Of a stretch of 64,000 bases of DNA, positions 35,533 through 44,360 are shown in pieces. Made by a program: the position numbers and the translations under genes. Under the pieces are notes generated by a model. It worked only from the letters and a program-made list of their open reading frames with translations. It was not told where the DNA came from and ran no database searches. Positions within the stretch are counted from its first letter, which is position 1; each line of letters opens with the position of its first letter. The DNA is from Gimesia aquarii (GTDB lineage: Bacteria; Planctomycetota; Planctomycetia; Planctomycetales; Planctomycetaceae). The stretch covers positions 1,283,536 through 1,347,535 of the forward strand of contig NZ_CP037920.1 of NCBI RefSeq assembly GCF_007748195.1, given 5' to 3'.

Positions 35533-37062
35533 TTATCGAAATCGAGAGAACGAACGACGACGTGCTTGTCGGGACCGATATTGATTTGAGTTGTTCTGGT
35601 ACTGCTGGTATCGTGACTGATTATTATATTGAGCCGCTTTCTGTTGTTGCTGATTCAAAAACTGTTGTGAGTAACCAGGAATCGGAGTCGAAGGTTCCGG
35701 CTTTTCAAAGTTTCTTTGTTTGGCTAACAGGTCAAGTTCTTGGGCGTATTGAGGCCGGCTACGTTCACGATAAATGACGAGTGAGTCAATCGCGTGATAC
35801 ATTCCACCCGGTTCCAGTGGCTGCTTCTTGTGATCGATCAGATCTCTGGCTATGCGGGTTACAGCATTTCTGACCCATTGTTCATTCAATCTGCTTTTTG
35901 GTAACCCTTCCATAATGAATTCCAGAGTATGACCTGTTGTTGAGACTCTCTTATTGACATCGTTTGAGTATTCAGGTCCGGCAAAGTAATTCGCAGAGAA
36001 GGATCCATCCCGGTTTTGCATTGATCGGGCGTATTCAATGTATTGACGAACTCGCATATTTGCTTCGAGCCAGGTACCTCTCAAATGTTTTTGATCCTTC
36101 ACATAATTATTCACTGCACTGGCTAATGCAAATAAACCATGTGTGCCTCCGCAAGCAGACTTGGTAGGCTCTGATTGCATTTGCACACGAACGAGAGTTT
36201 CCATACTCCATTGTTCGCCTCTGTCGCTGACCCACTCGGTATCCCAAGGCAGATAGCGAGAAAAGGCCCACAGAGTCCAGGTAATTTCTTCGTCTGTATT
36301 GACTTCTGCTTTGGCGTTGCGAATCATGTCTGCAATCGTAATGGTTTTTTCACCAGCTTTAAATTTGTGATCCATAGGAATACCCGCCATTCCGTAGAAG
36401 GCGAGGAACTGATTCGGGTGTCCTTCAAATGCATAAGGTTCAGTGAAAGGGTGACCTTTGCCACCTTTGGGAGTGGTAATAAACCAGGGACGACCACGAA
36501 AATTGGGTCCGGTGGAAATCCAGTCAATTGCTCTGACTTGTTTCTTGTTTTGATAGAGCGTGTATTCCCAGCGAAGTGCTAGAATTCCATGTGCGATTTG
36601 CCACGGAGTATGTACATTGGTTGAAAGCATGCGGCGATGAGAAACTTCAATTGCCTCATCAACGAGTCGATCAAGCGGATCGAGAATTTCAGGTACTTTT
36701 GGTGCCTGGGGTTTTTTCATGGGAGTCGTTGGATTTTTGGTGATTCCCGGAAATGGTTTTGGTTCCGGTGCTCCCTTCATTTTTGTTTTTTGATCGGGTG
36801 TGATGTTTTTTGAATCTTCGGCAATCAAATTTGGTTTACGGGCCTCTATGCCCAGATTTGGTTTGCGAGCGACCAGTGGCGCTTCCGCTTGCAGTTGTGT
36901 TTTTTTCTTTTGAAGAATACGAACAGGTTGACTACTTAAGTTTGGTTGAAGTAATTTCGGTCCCGGGTCTGCATGAACCTCACAAGCAGCTTGGATAGCG
37001 GTTGTGAATACAATGAGTGTTGAACATCTAATCCAAAGATGGTGGGTCAGCCTTGAATTCAT
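35533..37062 (-). CDS. Large secreted protein of unknown function
   Basis: The 509-residue protein has a signal peptide (LWIRCSTLIVFTTAIQAAC) followed by a Lys/Pro-rich linker with a small internal repeat (ARKPNLGIE, ARKPNLIAE). The central part, about 130-430, is alpha-rich (LVDEAIEVSHRRML; HTPWQIAHGILALRWEY; ACGGTHGLFALASAVNNY) and has the look of an alpha/alpha-toroid such as terpene cyclase or glycoside hydrolase folds, but no catalytic motif is clear to me. The last 45 residues are Gln/Asn/Arg-rich low complexity. Homologues appear to be common in planctomycetes without a known role. It is monocistronic with a long leader region. Confidence 0.72.
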   Translation of the reverse strand: MNSRLTHHLWIRCSTLIVFTTAIQAACEVHADPGPKLLQPNLSSQPVRILQKKKTQLQAEAPLVARKPNLGIEARKPNLIAEDSKNITPDQKTKMKGAPEPKPFPGITKNPTTPMKKPQAPKVPEILDPLDRLVDEAIEVSHRRMLSTNVHTPWQIAHGILALRWEYTLYQNKKQVRAIDWISTGPNFRGRPWFITTPKGGKGHPFTEPYAFEGHPNQFLAFYGMAGIPMDHKFKAGEKTITIADMIRNAKAEVNTDEEITWTLWAFSRYLPWDTEWVSDRGEQWSMETLVRVQMQSEPTKSACGGTHGLFALASAVNNYVKDQKHLRGTWLEANMRVRQYIEYARSMQNRDGSFSANYFAGPEYSNDVNKRVSTTGHTLEFIMEGLPKSRLNEQWVRNAVTRIARDLIDHKKQPLEPGGMYHAIDSLVIYRERSRPQYAQELDLLAKQRNFEKPEPSTPIPGYSQQFLNQQQQKAAQYNNQSRYQQYQNNSNQYRSRQARRRSFSRFR

Positions 37063-37721
37063 TCCAGTATTCTTTCCAAATCAAGATGTATGCTGATTAG
37101 TTCAGGAAACGATTTTGAGGCTTAGTGTTTCCTTGTATAACGATCGAAATTTCTATCTGTCCGTAGGGAGAAAGAAGCTTCCAAACGCGAAACGAGGGCA
37201 TAATCTCCATCTGCATCGCTTTGATATTGGGACCGTATAGATAGTCTCAATAATCACTTCTTTTTAGACTCTTTCGAATACGAGGAGATGGAGTTTTGAG
37301 AGAATTGATTCGTATCCGAAGAAGTTTGAGGGATTCTCATATTTGAGATATATAGATTATCGGTAGATGTAATTAGATCAGTTAACCGGGGTTTTTGAGA
37401 AAGCAGGATCTCGACGAATTTTTGGAATTCACAGATACTAATTACGTAAAATGGTGCATGTATTTTTGATTCGAATATAATTATGATGCTGTGAATTGAT
37501 ATGATTATTATTTTGCGCCCGCTTTTTCGGATTTATTGTACTAAGGGAATTGTGCAAAATGATCAGATCTGTACTCTTTGAATAAAGTTGATAGAGTAAA
37601 TTAAAATTGAAAACATTTGATGCTGGAAAAGCCTCCTCAGTGTCGATGGGACATTCCGAACAGTACAGCTCACAAAAAACAGTATCGTAAAACAAGTAGT
37701 ACGATAGATCGACCTTTTACA
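37063..37721. other. Long intergenic region with an imperfect inverted repeat
   Basis: No gene is seen in these 659 bases between the secreted protein (minus) and the prepilin peptidase homologue (plus). An 11-bp inverted repeat with one mismatch lies at 37273-37283 and 37310-37320 with a 26-nt spacer. The frame upstream of 37722 stays open from a TTG at 37617, but the translated stretch has no membrane or signal character. A minus-strand 85-codon frame (37438-37695) has no recognisable feature. Confidence 0.4.
37273..37320. repeat. Imperfect 11-bp inverted repeat
   Basis: TTCGAATACGA and TCGTATCCGAA pair with one mismatch across a 26-nt spacer. It could be a hairpin in the leader of the minus-strand gene or a protein-binding site; nothing further supports either. 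Confidence 0.35.
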
Positions 37722-38882
37722 ATGCACTTGATGTTAGAATATTCCGCAAATATCAACTGGTGGGTTTTGGAGGTTTTTACTGCGGTCTGGTGCTTCGTAA
37801 TGGGATCGGTCATTGGAAGTTTTTTAAACGTTGTGATTTATCGGATGCCGTTGGGGCTGAGTATTTCCAAACCAAAGTCTCGTTGTCCGATATGTGAAAC
37901 ACCGATTTCTACTCGAGATAATCTTCCTATTCTGGGCTGGCTGTTACTCAAGGGAAGGTGCCGAAATTGTCAGGCATCAATTTCGATTCGCTATCCGATT
38001 GTGGAAGTCCTGGTTGGCGTTTTTTTTCTGCTACTTTATTGGTCGTTAGTACATTCGGGAGGTCGCTTTTTGCCTTATCGATTTCCCAACCGTGAGTGGG
38101 GCGCATATCAAATCATCATGGGACGGACCTGGGATCTGATCGCTCTTTATGTTTACTACAGTTATTTGTTTATCGTTGTACTCGCTTCTGCTTATATTCA
38201 GTTTGATCGCCAGACCATTCCGCGTCGAATGTTGCTGTGGTGTTTCTTATTTGGCATATTGATTGGCGCGTTCATTCCAGAGCTGCATCCGGTTCCTGCT
38301 GTGATCTCAGTGCAACCTGATTCCGTTTCTGTAGTTCTTAATGAGGCAGTTCTCACAAAGACAACATATCACGGTTCTTTGCACTGGGGCGTTGAAAAGC
38401 AGACGCTCATCACTCTAGGATGTGGGCTTGTATATGGGATGATTGTCGGCTTTTTGTTTACTTGGCCTTTTTTGTTGCAAAGAGAGAAATCAAAGCGCGT
38501 TTTTCAACCGAAGACGTTTTTTCTATTAATCTTGATCGGGCTCTACCTGGGTTGGCAGCAGGTGATAACGGTTGGCTTTCTGGCAGCTTTCTGTTTAGCC
38601 TGTTCTGAGTTATTCAGCAGGAAACAGAGTTCGGAATACTACAGGTTGCCTGCCTCCACTTTTCTTGCGGTTGCATTAGCATTGCAAATGTTATTGGGGA
38701 AATATCTCACGACTCTTTCTCATGACATGGAATATTTAACTTACCTCATTTTTATGGGAGCACAGATTACTGCGATTCCAATTTTCGCTGGTTTTGCGCA
38801 ACACATTTATCACAACCGAGAATTCCAAGAGACTTCACAGGAATTAATTCCAATCGATGAAACTTCGACCATCACATCTTGA
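37722..38882 (+). CDS. Prepilin peptidase (A24) homologue lacking the GxGD motif
   Basis: The roughly 386-residue polytopic protein has the N-terminal prepilin peptidase domain: FVMGSVIGSFLNVVIYRMP, then the zinc-binding double CxxC (CPIC and CRNC), LPILGWLLLKGRC and SIRYPIVEVLVG. The first catalytic region is present (QFDRQTIPRRM, with the Asp), but where PilD has GMGDFKLLAALGAWLGW this protein has QPKTFFLLILIGLYLGW, so the second catalytic Asp of the GxGD motif is replaced by Thr. About eight membrane helices are predicted. A prepilin methylase/peptidase activity is therefore doubtful. The start is uncertain (37722 or 37731); there is no clear ribosome binding site. Its end overlaps the next gene by 26 bp. 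Confidence 0.78.
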   Translation: MHLMLEYSANINWWVLEVFTAVWCFVMGSVIGSFLNVVIYRMPLGLSISKPKSRCPICETPISTRDNLPILGWLLLKGRCRNCQASISIRYPIVEVLVGVFFLLLYWSLVHSGGRFLPYRFPNREWGAYQIIMGRTWDLIALYVYYSYLFIVVLASAYIQFDRQTIPRRMLLWCFLFGILIGAFIPELHPVPAVISVQPDSVSVVLNEAVLTKTTYHGSLHWGVEKQTLITLGCGLVYGMIVGFLFTWPFLLQREKSKRVFQPKTFFLLILIGLYLGWQQVITVGFLAAFCLACSELFSRKQSSEYYRLPASTFLAVALALQMLLGKYLTTLSHDMEYLTYLIFMGAQITAIPIFAGFAQHIYHNREFQETSQELIPIDETSTITS

Positions 38883-40101
38883 GTCAACATTACCGACTGA
38901 GGTGATTCAAGCACTTAAAGACGGTGCCTGCATTCAGTTGATTTTGAGTAAACCAGTCGACAAGAATTCGTCTGCCTGGAAAAAGGTATCAGTTCGTCCT
39001 GTCACCGTTAAAGAGAAGCCTCATTTTCAAGTCGCTCTTTCCAGAGGGCAGCAGGAAGTACACGAGAATCTGCTTCTCGCTGAGATGATCCAGCGAGTAA
39101 AAGAACTGTGGTCAAATCAGTTTCGGGAAGGTTATCTCTATACGCAAGCAGCTGACTATCATTTTCAAAAATCTACCAAGGGAACAGTCCGTCTGAAAAA
39201 GCAGGCGCCCACGAAAGCCGACCGCATACAAGTTGCGTCCCATGATCGGACCAAGCATTATTTGATTCCCGAGGGAACTCCCTGTGGTTTTCTGGAAGCG
39301 ATTGGTGTGATGACACCCGCAGGAAAAGTGAAATCTGCTCAATACCGTAAGTTTCGACAAATCAACCGCTATCTCGAATTCATTAATGATATTGTTCCAG
39401 CTCTTCCGACAAGAGGTAAATTGAATGTTCTGGATTTTGGTTGTGGTAAAAGTTATCTCACATTTGCAACTCACTATCTATTGAGGGAAGTCTTGCAACG
39501 TGAAGTCAACATTCTCGGCTTGGACCTGAAGCAATCTGTTGTTGAAGATTGTCAGAATATCGCCGATCAACTGCACTGCCAGGGACTTTCGTTCCAAACG
39601 GGTGATATTTCCCAGTTTGACGCTGGTGCCAGCAAATGCGACCTTTCCATTTCGCTTCATGCATGTGACACAGCCACCGATGCCGCTCTTGCGAATGCGA
39701 TTAAGGCAGAGGCATCGGTGATTTTAGCGGTTCCCTGTTGCCAGCATGAAATCTTCCAACAAATAGCCAACACACAAATCGATTCATTACTGCAACATGG
39801 AATTCTGAAGGAAAAAACAGCCGCACTTGTGACAGATGCTTTACGGGCACAGGTGTTAGAAATTTGCGGATATCGAACTCAGGTGATAGAATTCATCGAT
39901 ACCGAACATACACCTAAAAATATTCTGATCAAAGCAGTCAAACGACATGCGGTATTGAGTCAGGATGATTTATTGAAAGCCGTGGAGCAGTATCAGGCAT
40001 TAAAGAGTCAATTTGGCATTCAATCATTTTGTCTCGAACAAACTTTGGGAAAGCCGTTTCAGGAATTGTGTACAATGTCAAGGAAAGACGGGACCGATTG
40101 A
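38857..40101 (+). CDS. Methyltransf_32-type SAM-dependent methyltransferase
   Basis: The 414-residue protein has an N-terminal domain without a known match, then a conserved lead-in (KVKSAQYRKFRQINRYLEFI) and a SAM-binding domain of the PF13679 type: motif I NVLDFGCGKSYLTFATHYL, strand-2 LGLDLKQSVV, and the distinctive CDLSISLHACDTATDAAL followed by AVPCCQHEI. Relatives include eukaryotic TRMT13/GSTCD-like proteins and a bacterial family annotated only as methyltransferase; an RNA substrate is suggested by those relatives but is not shown. The gene overlaps the upstream gene by 26 bp and abuts the downstream one (stop 40101, ATG 40102), so three genes form one translation-coupled unit. Confidence 0.85.
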   Translation: MKLRPSHLESTLPTEVIQALKDGACIQLILSKPVDKNSSAWKKVSVRPVTVKEKPHFQVALSRGQQEVHENLLLAEMIQRVKELWSNQFREGYLYTQAADYHFQKSTKGTVRLKKQAPTKADRIQVASHDRTKHYLIPEGTPCGFLEAIGVMTPAGKVKSAQYRKFRQINRYLEFINDIVPALPTRGKLNVLDFGCGKSYLTFATHYLLREVLQREVNILGLDLKQSVVEDCQNIADQLHCQGLSFQTGDISQFDAGASKCDLSISLHACDTATDAALANAIKAEASVILAVPCCQHEIFQQIANTQIDSLLQHGILKEKTAALVTDALRAQVLEICGYRTQVIEFIDTEHTPKNILIKAVKRHAVLSQDDLLKAVEQYQALKSQFGIQSFCLEQTLGKPFQELCTMSRKDGTD

Positions 40102-40965
40102 ATGATCTCAGAGGAATCTGAAAACCATACCCGAAGAGCGGGACGAATCAAACCGGGAGTCTTACTGGTTGCTTTTATAATAACAGTTTCAGCATTCTTC
40201 ATTTATAAGATTCAAAATCGTTCACAACGCACCTCGCAGACCGCACAATTCAGGCGTGAACAATTGGATGAGTTGCGACAGTCGTATCGACCATCGGCTC
40301 AAGTTCATAATGTGGAATGGGCTAAAGAGATTCCGACTACTATATTGGATCCAGTATCGCCTCAACCTGATGCGGAACTCGTACTCACACAAACAGTGAA
40401 TCGACGGCCACTTTTGCCTGATGTAAAAACCGTCGAAGAAGGCGAGCTCAAATCCACGAGTTGGCAAAATCCGTTTTATAATCTGTTCTGGAAAAATAAG
40501 GGTTGGCAGTTCAATGAAGACGGAATGCGTTCCACTGCCAATCAATTTTCTGCTGCAACGTTTTTGCGTCCGTATAAAAGAATTAGTGTCAGTTTTCGCG
40601 TGGAAGTAGAAAACAAATTCCCCGCTTTCACTTTACAGCTGCTGACGAGAGATCCGACAGATCCCGACAAAGTTCTCGTAACCAGCGCGATTCATTTTCA
40701 GGCTGATGCTGTGGAAGCTTCTGCGGTCGTAAAAGATGCATTTCAAAAACTCAAATCCGCAAAGTTGATTTTGGACAAGTCAAAGCCAGAATCAGTGGAT
40801 ATCCGACTTGTTGGCACCGGCAATCGATTCGTGGTGAGTGTCGGGAAGCAGCGCGTCTTAACCTGCGCGCAACCAGCCCAACAGTCCGGAAAAGAATGCT
40901 TTTTGAGTTTTCTTGCTAACTCTGATCAGGTCCAGATTTCCGCCTTACGCATTGAAGGCGAATAA
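40102..40965 (+). CDS. Membrane-anchored hypothetical protein with jelly-roll-like domain
   Basis: The 287-residue protein has one N-terminal membrane helix (GVLLVAFIITVSAFFIYKI, about 17-36) and an outer part. From about 120 the pattern of beta strands (GWQFNEDGMRST; FLRPYKRISVSFRVEVE; FTLQLLTRDP; VDIRLVGTGNRFVVSVG) looks like a concanavalin/LamG-like jelly roll, as in DUF1080-type domains, but catalytic residues are not evident. It starts directly at the preceding stop codon, so it is co-translated with the methyltransferase. A sugar-binding role at the cell surface would be a guess. Confidence 0.68.
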   Translation: MISEESENHTRRAGRIKPGVLLVAFIITVSAFFIYKIQNRSQRTSQTAQFRREQLDELRQSYRPSAQVHNVEWAKEIPTTILDPVSPQPDAELVLTQTVNRRPLLPDVKTVEEGELKSTSWQNPFYNLFWKNKGWQFNEDGMRSTANQFSAATFLRPYKRISVSFRVEVENKFPAFTLQLLTRDPTDPDKVLVTSAIHFQADAVEASAVVKDAFQKLKSAKLILDKSKPESVDIRLVGTGNRFVVSVGKQRVLTCAQPAQQSGKECFLSFLANSDQVQISALRIEGE

Positions 40966-41208
40966 CGCGAAGCTCACAAAAAAGAGCGGTTCGCATTTCT
41001 GGTGTAATTGGTCTGTTTTCTGCTGCGTTTTCAACAAAAACTTGCAAACTGACCCACCTGTTGGTAACTTAATAATTAAGATACTTTTAAAAATCAGGAC
41101 CTTCCGAGCTTCTTCAGCATACCTGCTTTCCAGTATCGTGATCGATAGGTAAAACGCTATAGATTGATGATCGCACCAACTCGGCTGACTTTTGATTCAG
41201 GTTTACCA

Positions 41209-44200
41209 ATGCGGAATAGTTTAAGACACCTCATGACCGTTGTATTTGCCATGCTGGCGATTGTGCAGACTGGTATCGCCGCTGAAAAAGAGAAGGACAT
41301 CAATTTTGAAAAACAGATTCGTCCTTTGCTGAAACAGCATTGTTACGATTGTCATTCACAGGGGGGCGAAGAATCCGGCCTGCGCCTGGACTATGGGGCC
41401 AATATTCTCAAGGGAGGAGATCGTGGACCAGCGGTGATTCCCGGAAAGAGTATAGAAAGCCCTCTCTTTTTGAGCCTTTCGGGTCAGGGAAACATTCCGC
41501 AAATGCCGCATGACTTGCCAGCCTTGAAGCAAGCGGAAATAGCGCTGATTCAAAAATGGATCGATCAGGGAGCGAAAATTCCAGAAGCAGAGCAGACTTT
41601 AAAAGTCACTCAGAAAACTTCAGATCATTGGGCATTTCATCCAATCAAGCAACCGAAGATGCCAGTCGTCAAGCAACAAAAGTGGGTCAGAAACCCGATT
41701 GATCGATTTATTCTAAGCCACCTTGAACAGAAACAATTAAAACCTTCTCAAGAAGCGGAACGCAGCACGTTAATTCGTCGTTTGAGTCTGGACCTGACAG
41801 GTCTGCCTCCCTCTCTTAAAGAAGTGCAAACATTCCTGGCTGATAAACGGCCAGATGCTTACGAGCGACTCGTGGATCGGCTTCTGGCTTCTCCTCATTA
41901 TGGGGAACGTTGGGCTCGGCATTGGTTGGATGTTGCGCGATACGCCGATTCGAACGGTTTTACGATCGATGGTCCGCGTTCCATTTGGAAGTACCGCGAT
42001 TGGGTCATCAAGGCCGTCAATGAGAATATGCCCTTCGATCAATTCGTAACGGAGCAACTAGCCGGCGATTTATTACCAAACCCCACTACCGATCAGTTAA
42101 TCGCCACTGGTTTTCACCGAAATACATTGATTAATCAGGAAGGGGGGACCAATCCCGAACAGTTTCGTGTGGAAGCGGTCGTGGATCGTGTGAATACGAC
42201 GGGAGCGGCATTCCTCGGTTTAACGGTAGGGTGCGCACAATGTCATAAACATAAATATGATCCGATTACACAGCGAGACTTCTACCAACTCTATGCGATC
42301 TTCAACAGTACCGCAGACATCAACAGTGCCTCACCAACGTTGCCACTGCCCACAGCAAAACAAAAAGTGAAGCAGCAGGATCTTAAAAAAGAAGTTGCTA
42401 ATTTTACGAAACAGTTGGCAGGGCGTAAAAAATCATTGAAATTGGAGTTCCAGCAATGGAAGCAGGAAATCCAGCAAAGTTTGCAATCTAATAATCAACA
42501 TTGGTCGAATCTCAAAACACTCACTGCAACATCGCAGAACGGAGCAACAATTACCGTTCTGAAAGATCGTTCGCTATTGGTGGGAGGAAAGATCCCTAAT
42601 AATGATACTTATGTTATCGAAACAACTACCATTCCGTCCGGCACCACAGGCTTGAGACTGGAAGTCCTCACACATGATAGCCTTCCCAAAATGGGACCTG
42701 GCTGGGCTGCAAATGGGAATTTTGTATTAGATGAAGTAACAGTCGATGTCACTCGCCAGACAAAGTCTGGTTGGTCAAAGTTTGAATCCGTTGGTTTGTC
42801 TCACGCATCCGCGGATCACTCTCAGGAGAAATTTCCTGCCAGTTATCTGGTTGACGGCGATCTCAAAACGGGCTGGGCCATTAACGTCAAAAAAGGCAAT
42901 ATGAATGTGAATCGTCATGCCATTATCAGATTGAAAGAGCCATTAACTTCTTCAGGGCCTATGAGACTACGGGTGATGTTAAAACAGACCCGTGATTCGA
43001 AATATAATGTTGGTCGTTTTCGTCTGGCAACGACGACAGTGCATCCGCGCGTTTTGAATATTGACACTGCTGTGGCTGCGATCTTGAAGCAGCCGGAAGA
43101 AAAATGGAATGCGAAACAGAAGACGACTTTAGAACAAGCATTTTATCAGTCGGATGCCCAATGGTCTGATCTGAATCAACAACTGACAAAGCTAAAATCA
43201 GAACAGACGAAGTTGAATAAGAGTATCGTGACAACGATGGTGATGAAGGAGTTACCCAAACCACGCGAAACGTTTATTCTCTTGCGAGGAAATTTCCTGT
43301 CGCCGGGAGCACGAGTGACACCTGGCGTTCCTGCCGTATTACCGCCGATGCCTCCGGCTGTAAAATCACCAACGCGCCTTGACTTTGCCAAATGGCTCAC
43401 CAGTAAGCAGCAACCGCTCACGGCCCGCGTCACTGTGAATCGTTATTGGCAACGTTTCTTTGGTAAGGGACTTGTGGAAACGGAAAATGATTTTGGAACT
43501 CAAGGTACAATGCCTTCGCATCCACAGCTTCTCGATTGGTTGGCACATGAATTTATGCGGGCCGATTGGAATGTAAAAGGCTTACATCGGTTGATTGTGA
43601 CGTCAGCCGCCTATCGTCAGACCTCAGACTTTAATCAAGAATATCAAGAACGAGATCCTCGTAATCTCTTACTATCCAGACAGAATCGATTTCGGCTGGA
43701 AGCAGAATCAATTCGAGACCTTTTTCTGGCCAGTAGTGGTTTATTAACCAGGAAAATTGGAGGTCCTAGTGTTTATCCACCGCAACCAGAGGGAATCTAT
43801 GTTTTAACTCAGAACAAAAAGAGTTGGCCAGAGGAGAAAGGTGTGAATCGATATCGTCGTGGCATGTATACCTATTTTTGGCGATCAAGTCCCTATCCCA
43901 TGTTGCCAACTTTCGATGCACCTAACAGCAATACGACATGCACACGTCGGGTCCGTTCAAATACCCCTTTGCAGGCCCTCACGTTAGCCAATGATCAATC
44001 ACTGTTTGAACTGATTCAAGGATTCGCTGTTCGCATACTGCAGGAAGGTCCTGGTTATGATGAAGGCCGACTTCGTCAGGCGTTCCAAATTTGTTTATCG
44101 AGAACGCCTACAGATCATGAACTGGAAGTTCTGGTACGATATCTCTCAGAACAGAGAACGTATTTTGAGAAATCAAAACAGGAAGCCGCAGAGGTTGCTG

Positions 44201-44301
44201 CAAAGAAGTTACCGGAACAGGTGACTGTCGCAGAACTCGCGAGTTGGACGGCTGTGGCACGCGTTTTAATGAATTTGGATGAGTTTATCACTCGAGAATA
44301 A
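41209..44301 (+). CDS. PSCyt1/DUF1549/DUF1553 secreted heme protein (second copy)
   Basis: The 1030-residue protein starts at ATG 41209 with a signal peptide (MTVVFAMLAIVQTGIAA). The N-terminal cytochrome C module has CYDCH (45-49) in the context FEKQIRPLLKQHCYDCH. DUF1549 follows with SPHYGERWARHWLDVARYAD and a second CxxCH (CAQCH, near 342). The middle has a beta-rich, carbohydrate-binding-like insert (about 440-640), and DUF1553 closes the protein (TARVTVNRYWQRFFG; NDFGTQGTMPSHPQLLDWLA). It is clearly a paralogue of the gene at 2612 but with a different middle part. The DUF1501 gene follows 59 bp downstream. Role: unknown extracytoplasmic heme protein. Confidence 0.93.
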   Translation: MRNSLRHLMTVVFAMLAIVQTGIAAEKEKDINFEKQIRPLLKQHCYDCHSQGGEESGLRLDYGANILKGGDRGPAVIPGKSIESPLFLSLSGQGNIPQMPHDLPALKQAEIALIQKWIDQGAKIPEAEQTLKVTQKTSDHWAFHPIKQPKMPVVKQQKWVRNPIDRFILSHLEQKQLKPSQEAERSTLIRRLSLDLTGLPPSLKEVQTFLADKRPDAYERLVDRLLASPHYGERWARHWLDVARYADSNGFTIDGPRSIWKYRDWVIKAVNENMPFDQFVTEQLAGDLLPNPTTDQLIATGFHRNTLINQEGGTNPEQFRVEAVVDRVNTTGAAFLGLTVGCAQCHKHKYDPITQRDFYQLYAIFNSTADINSASPTLPLPTAKQKVKQQDLKKEVANFTKQLAGRKKSLKLEFQQWKQEIQQSLQSNNQHWSNLKTLTATSQNGATITVLKDRSLLVGGKIPNNDTYVIETTTIPSGTTGLRLEVLTHDSLPKMGPGWAANGNFVLDEVTVDVTRQTKSGWSKFESVGLSHASADHSQEKFPASYLVDGDLKTGWAINVKKGNMNVNRHAIIRLKEPLTSSGPMRLRVMLKQTRDSKYNVGRFRLATTTVHPRVLNIDTAVAAILKQPEEKWNAKQKTTLEQAFYQSDAQWSDLNQQLTKLKSEQTKLNKSIVTTMVMKELPKPRETFILLRGNFLSPGARVTPGVPAVLPPMPPAVKSPTRLDFAKWLTSKQQPLTARVTVNRYWQRFFGKGLVETENDFGTQGTMPSHPQLLDWLAHEFMRADWNVKGLHRLIVTSAAYRQTSDFNQEYQERDPRNLLLSRQNRFRLEAESIRDLFLASSGLLTRKIGGPSVYPPQPEGIYVLTQNKKSWPEEKGVNRYRRGMYTYFWRSSPYPMLPTFDAPNSNTTCTRRVRSNTPLQALTLANDQSLFELIQGFAVRILQEGPGYDEGRLRQAFQICLSRTPTDHELEVLVRYLSEQRTYFEKSKQEAAEVAAKKLPEQVTVAELASWTAVARVLMNLDEFITRE

Positions 44302-44360
44302 TTAATTCCTCAGTGTGAATGCGGTTAAGAAAACAGAGATCAGCATTCAAGGAGAATCGG

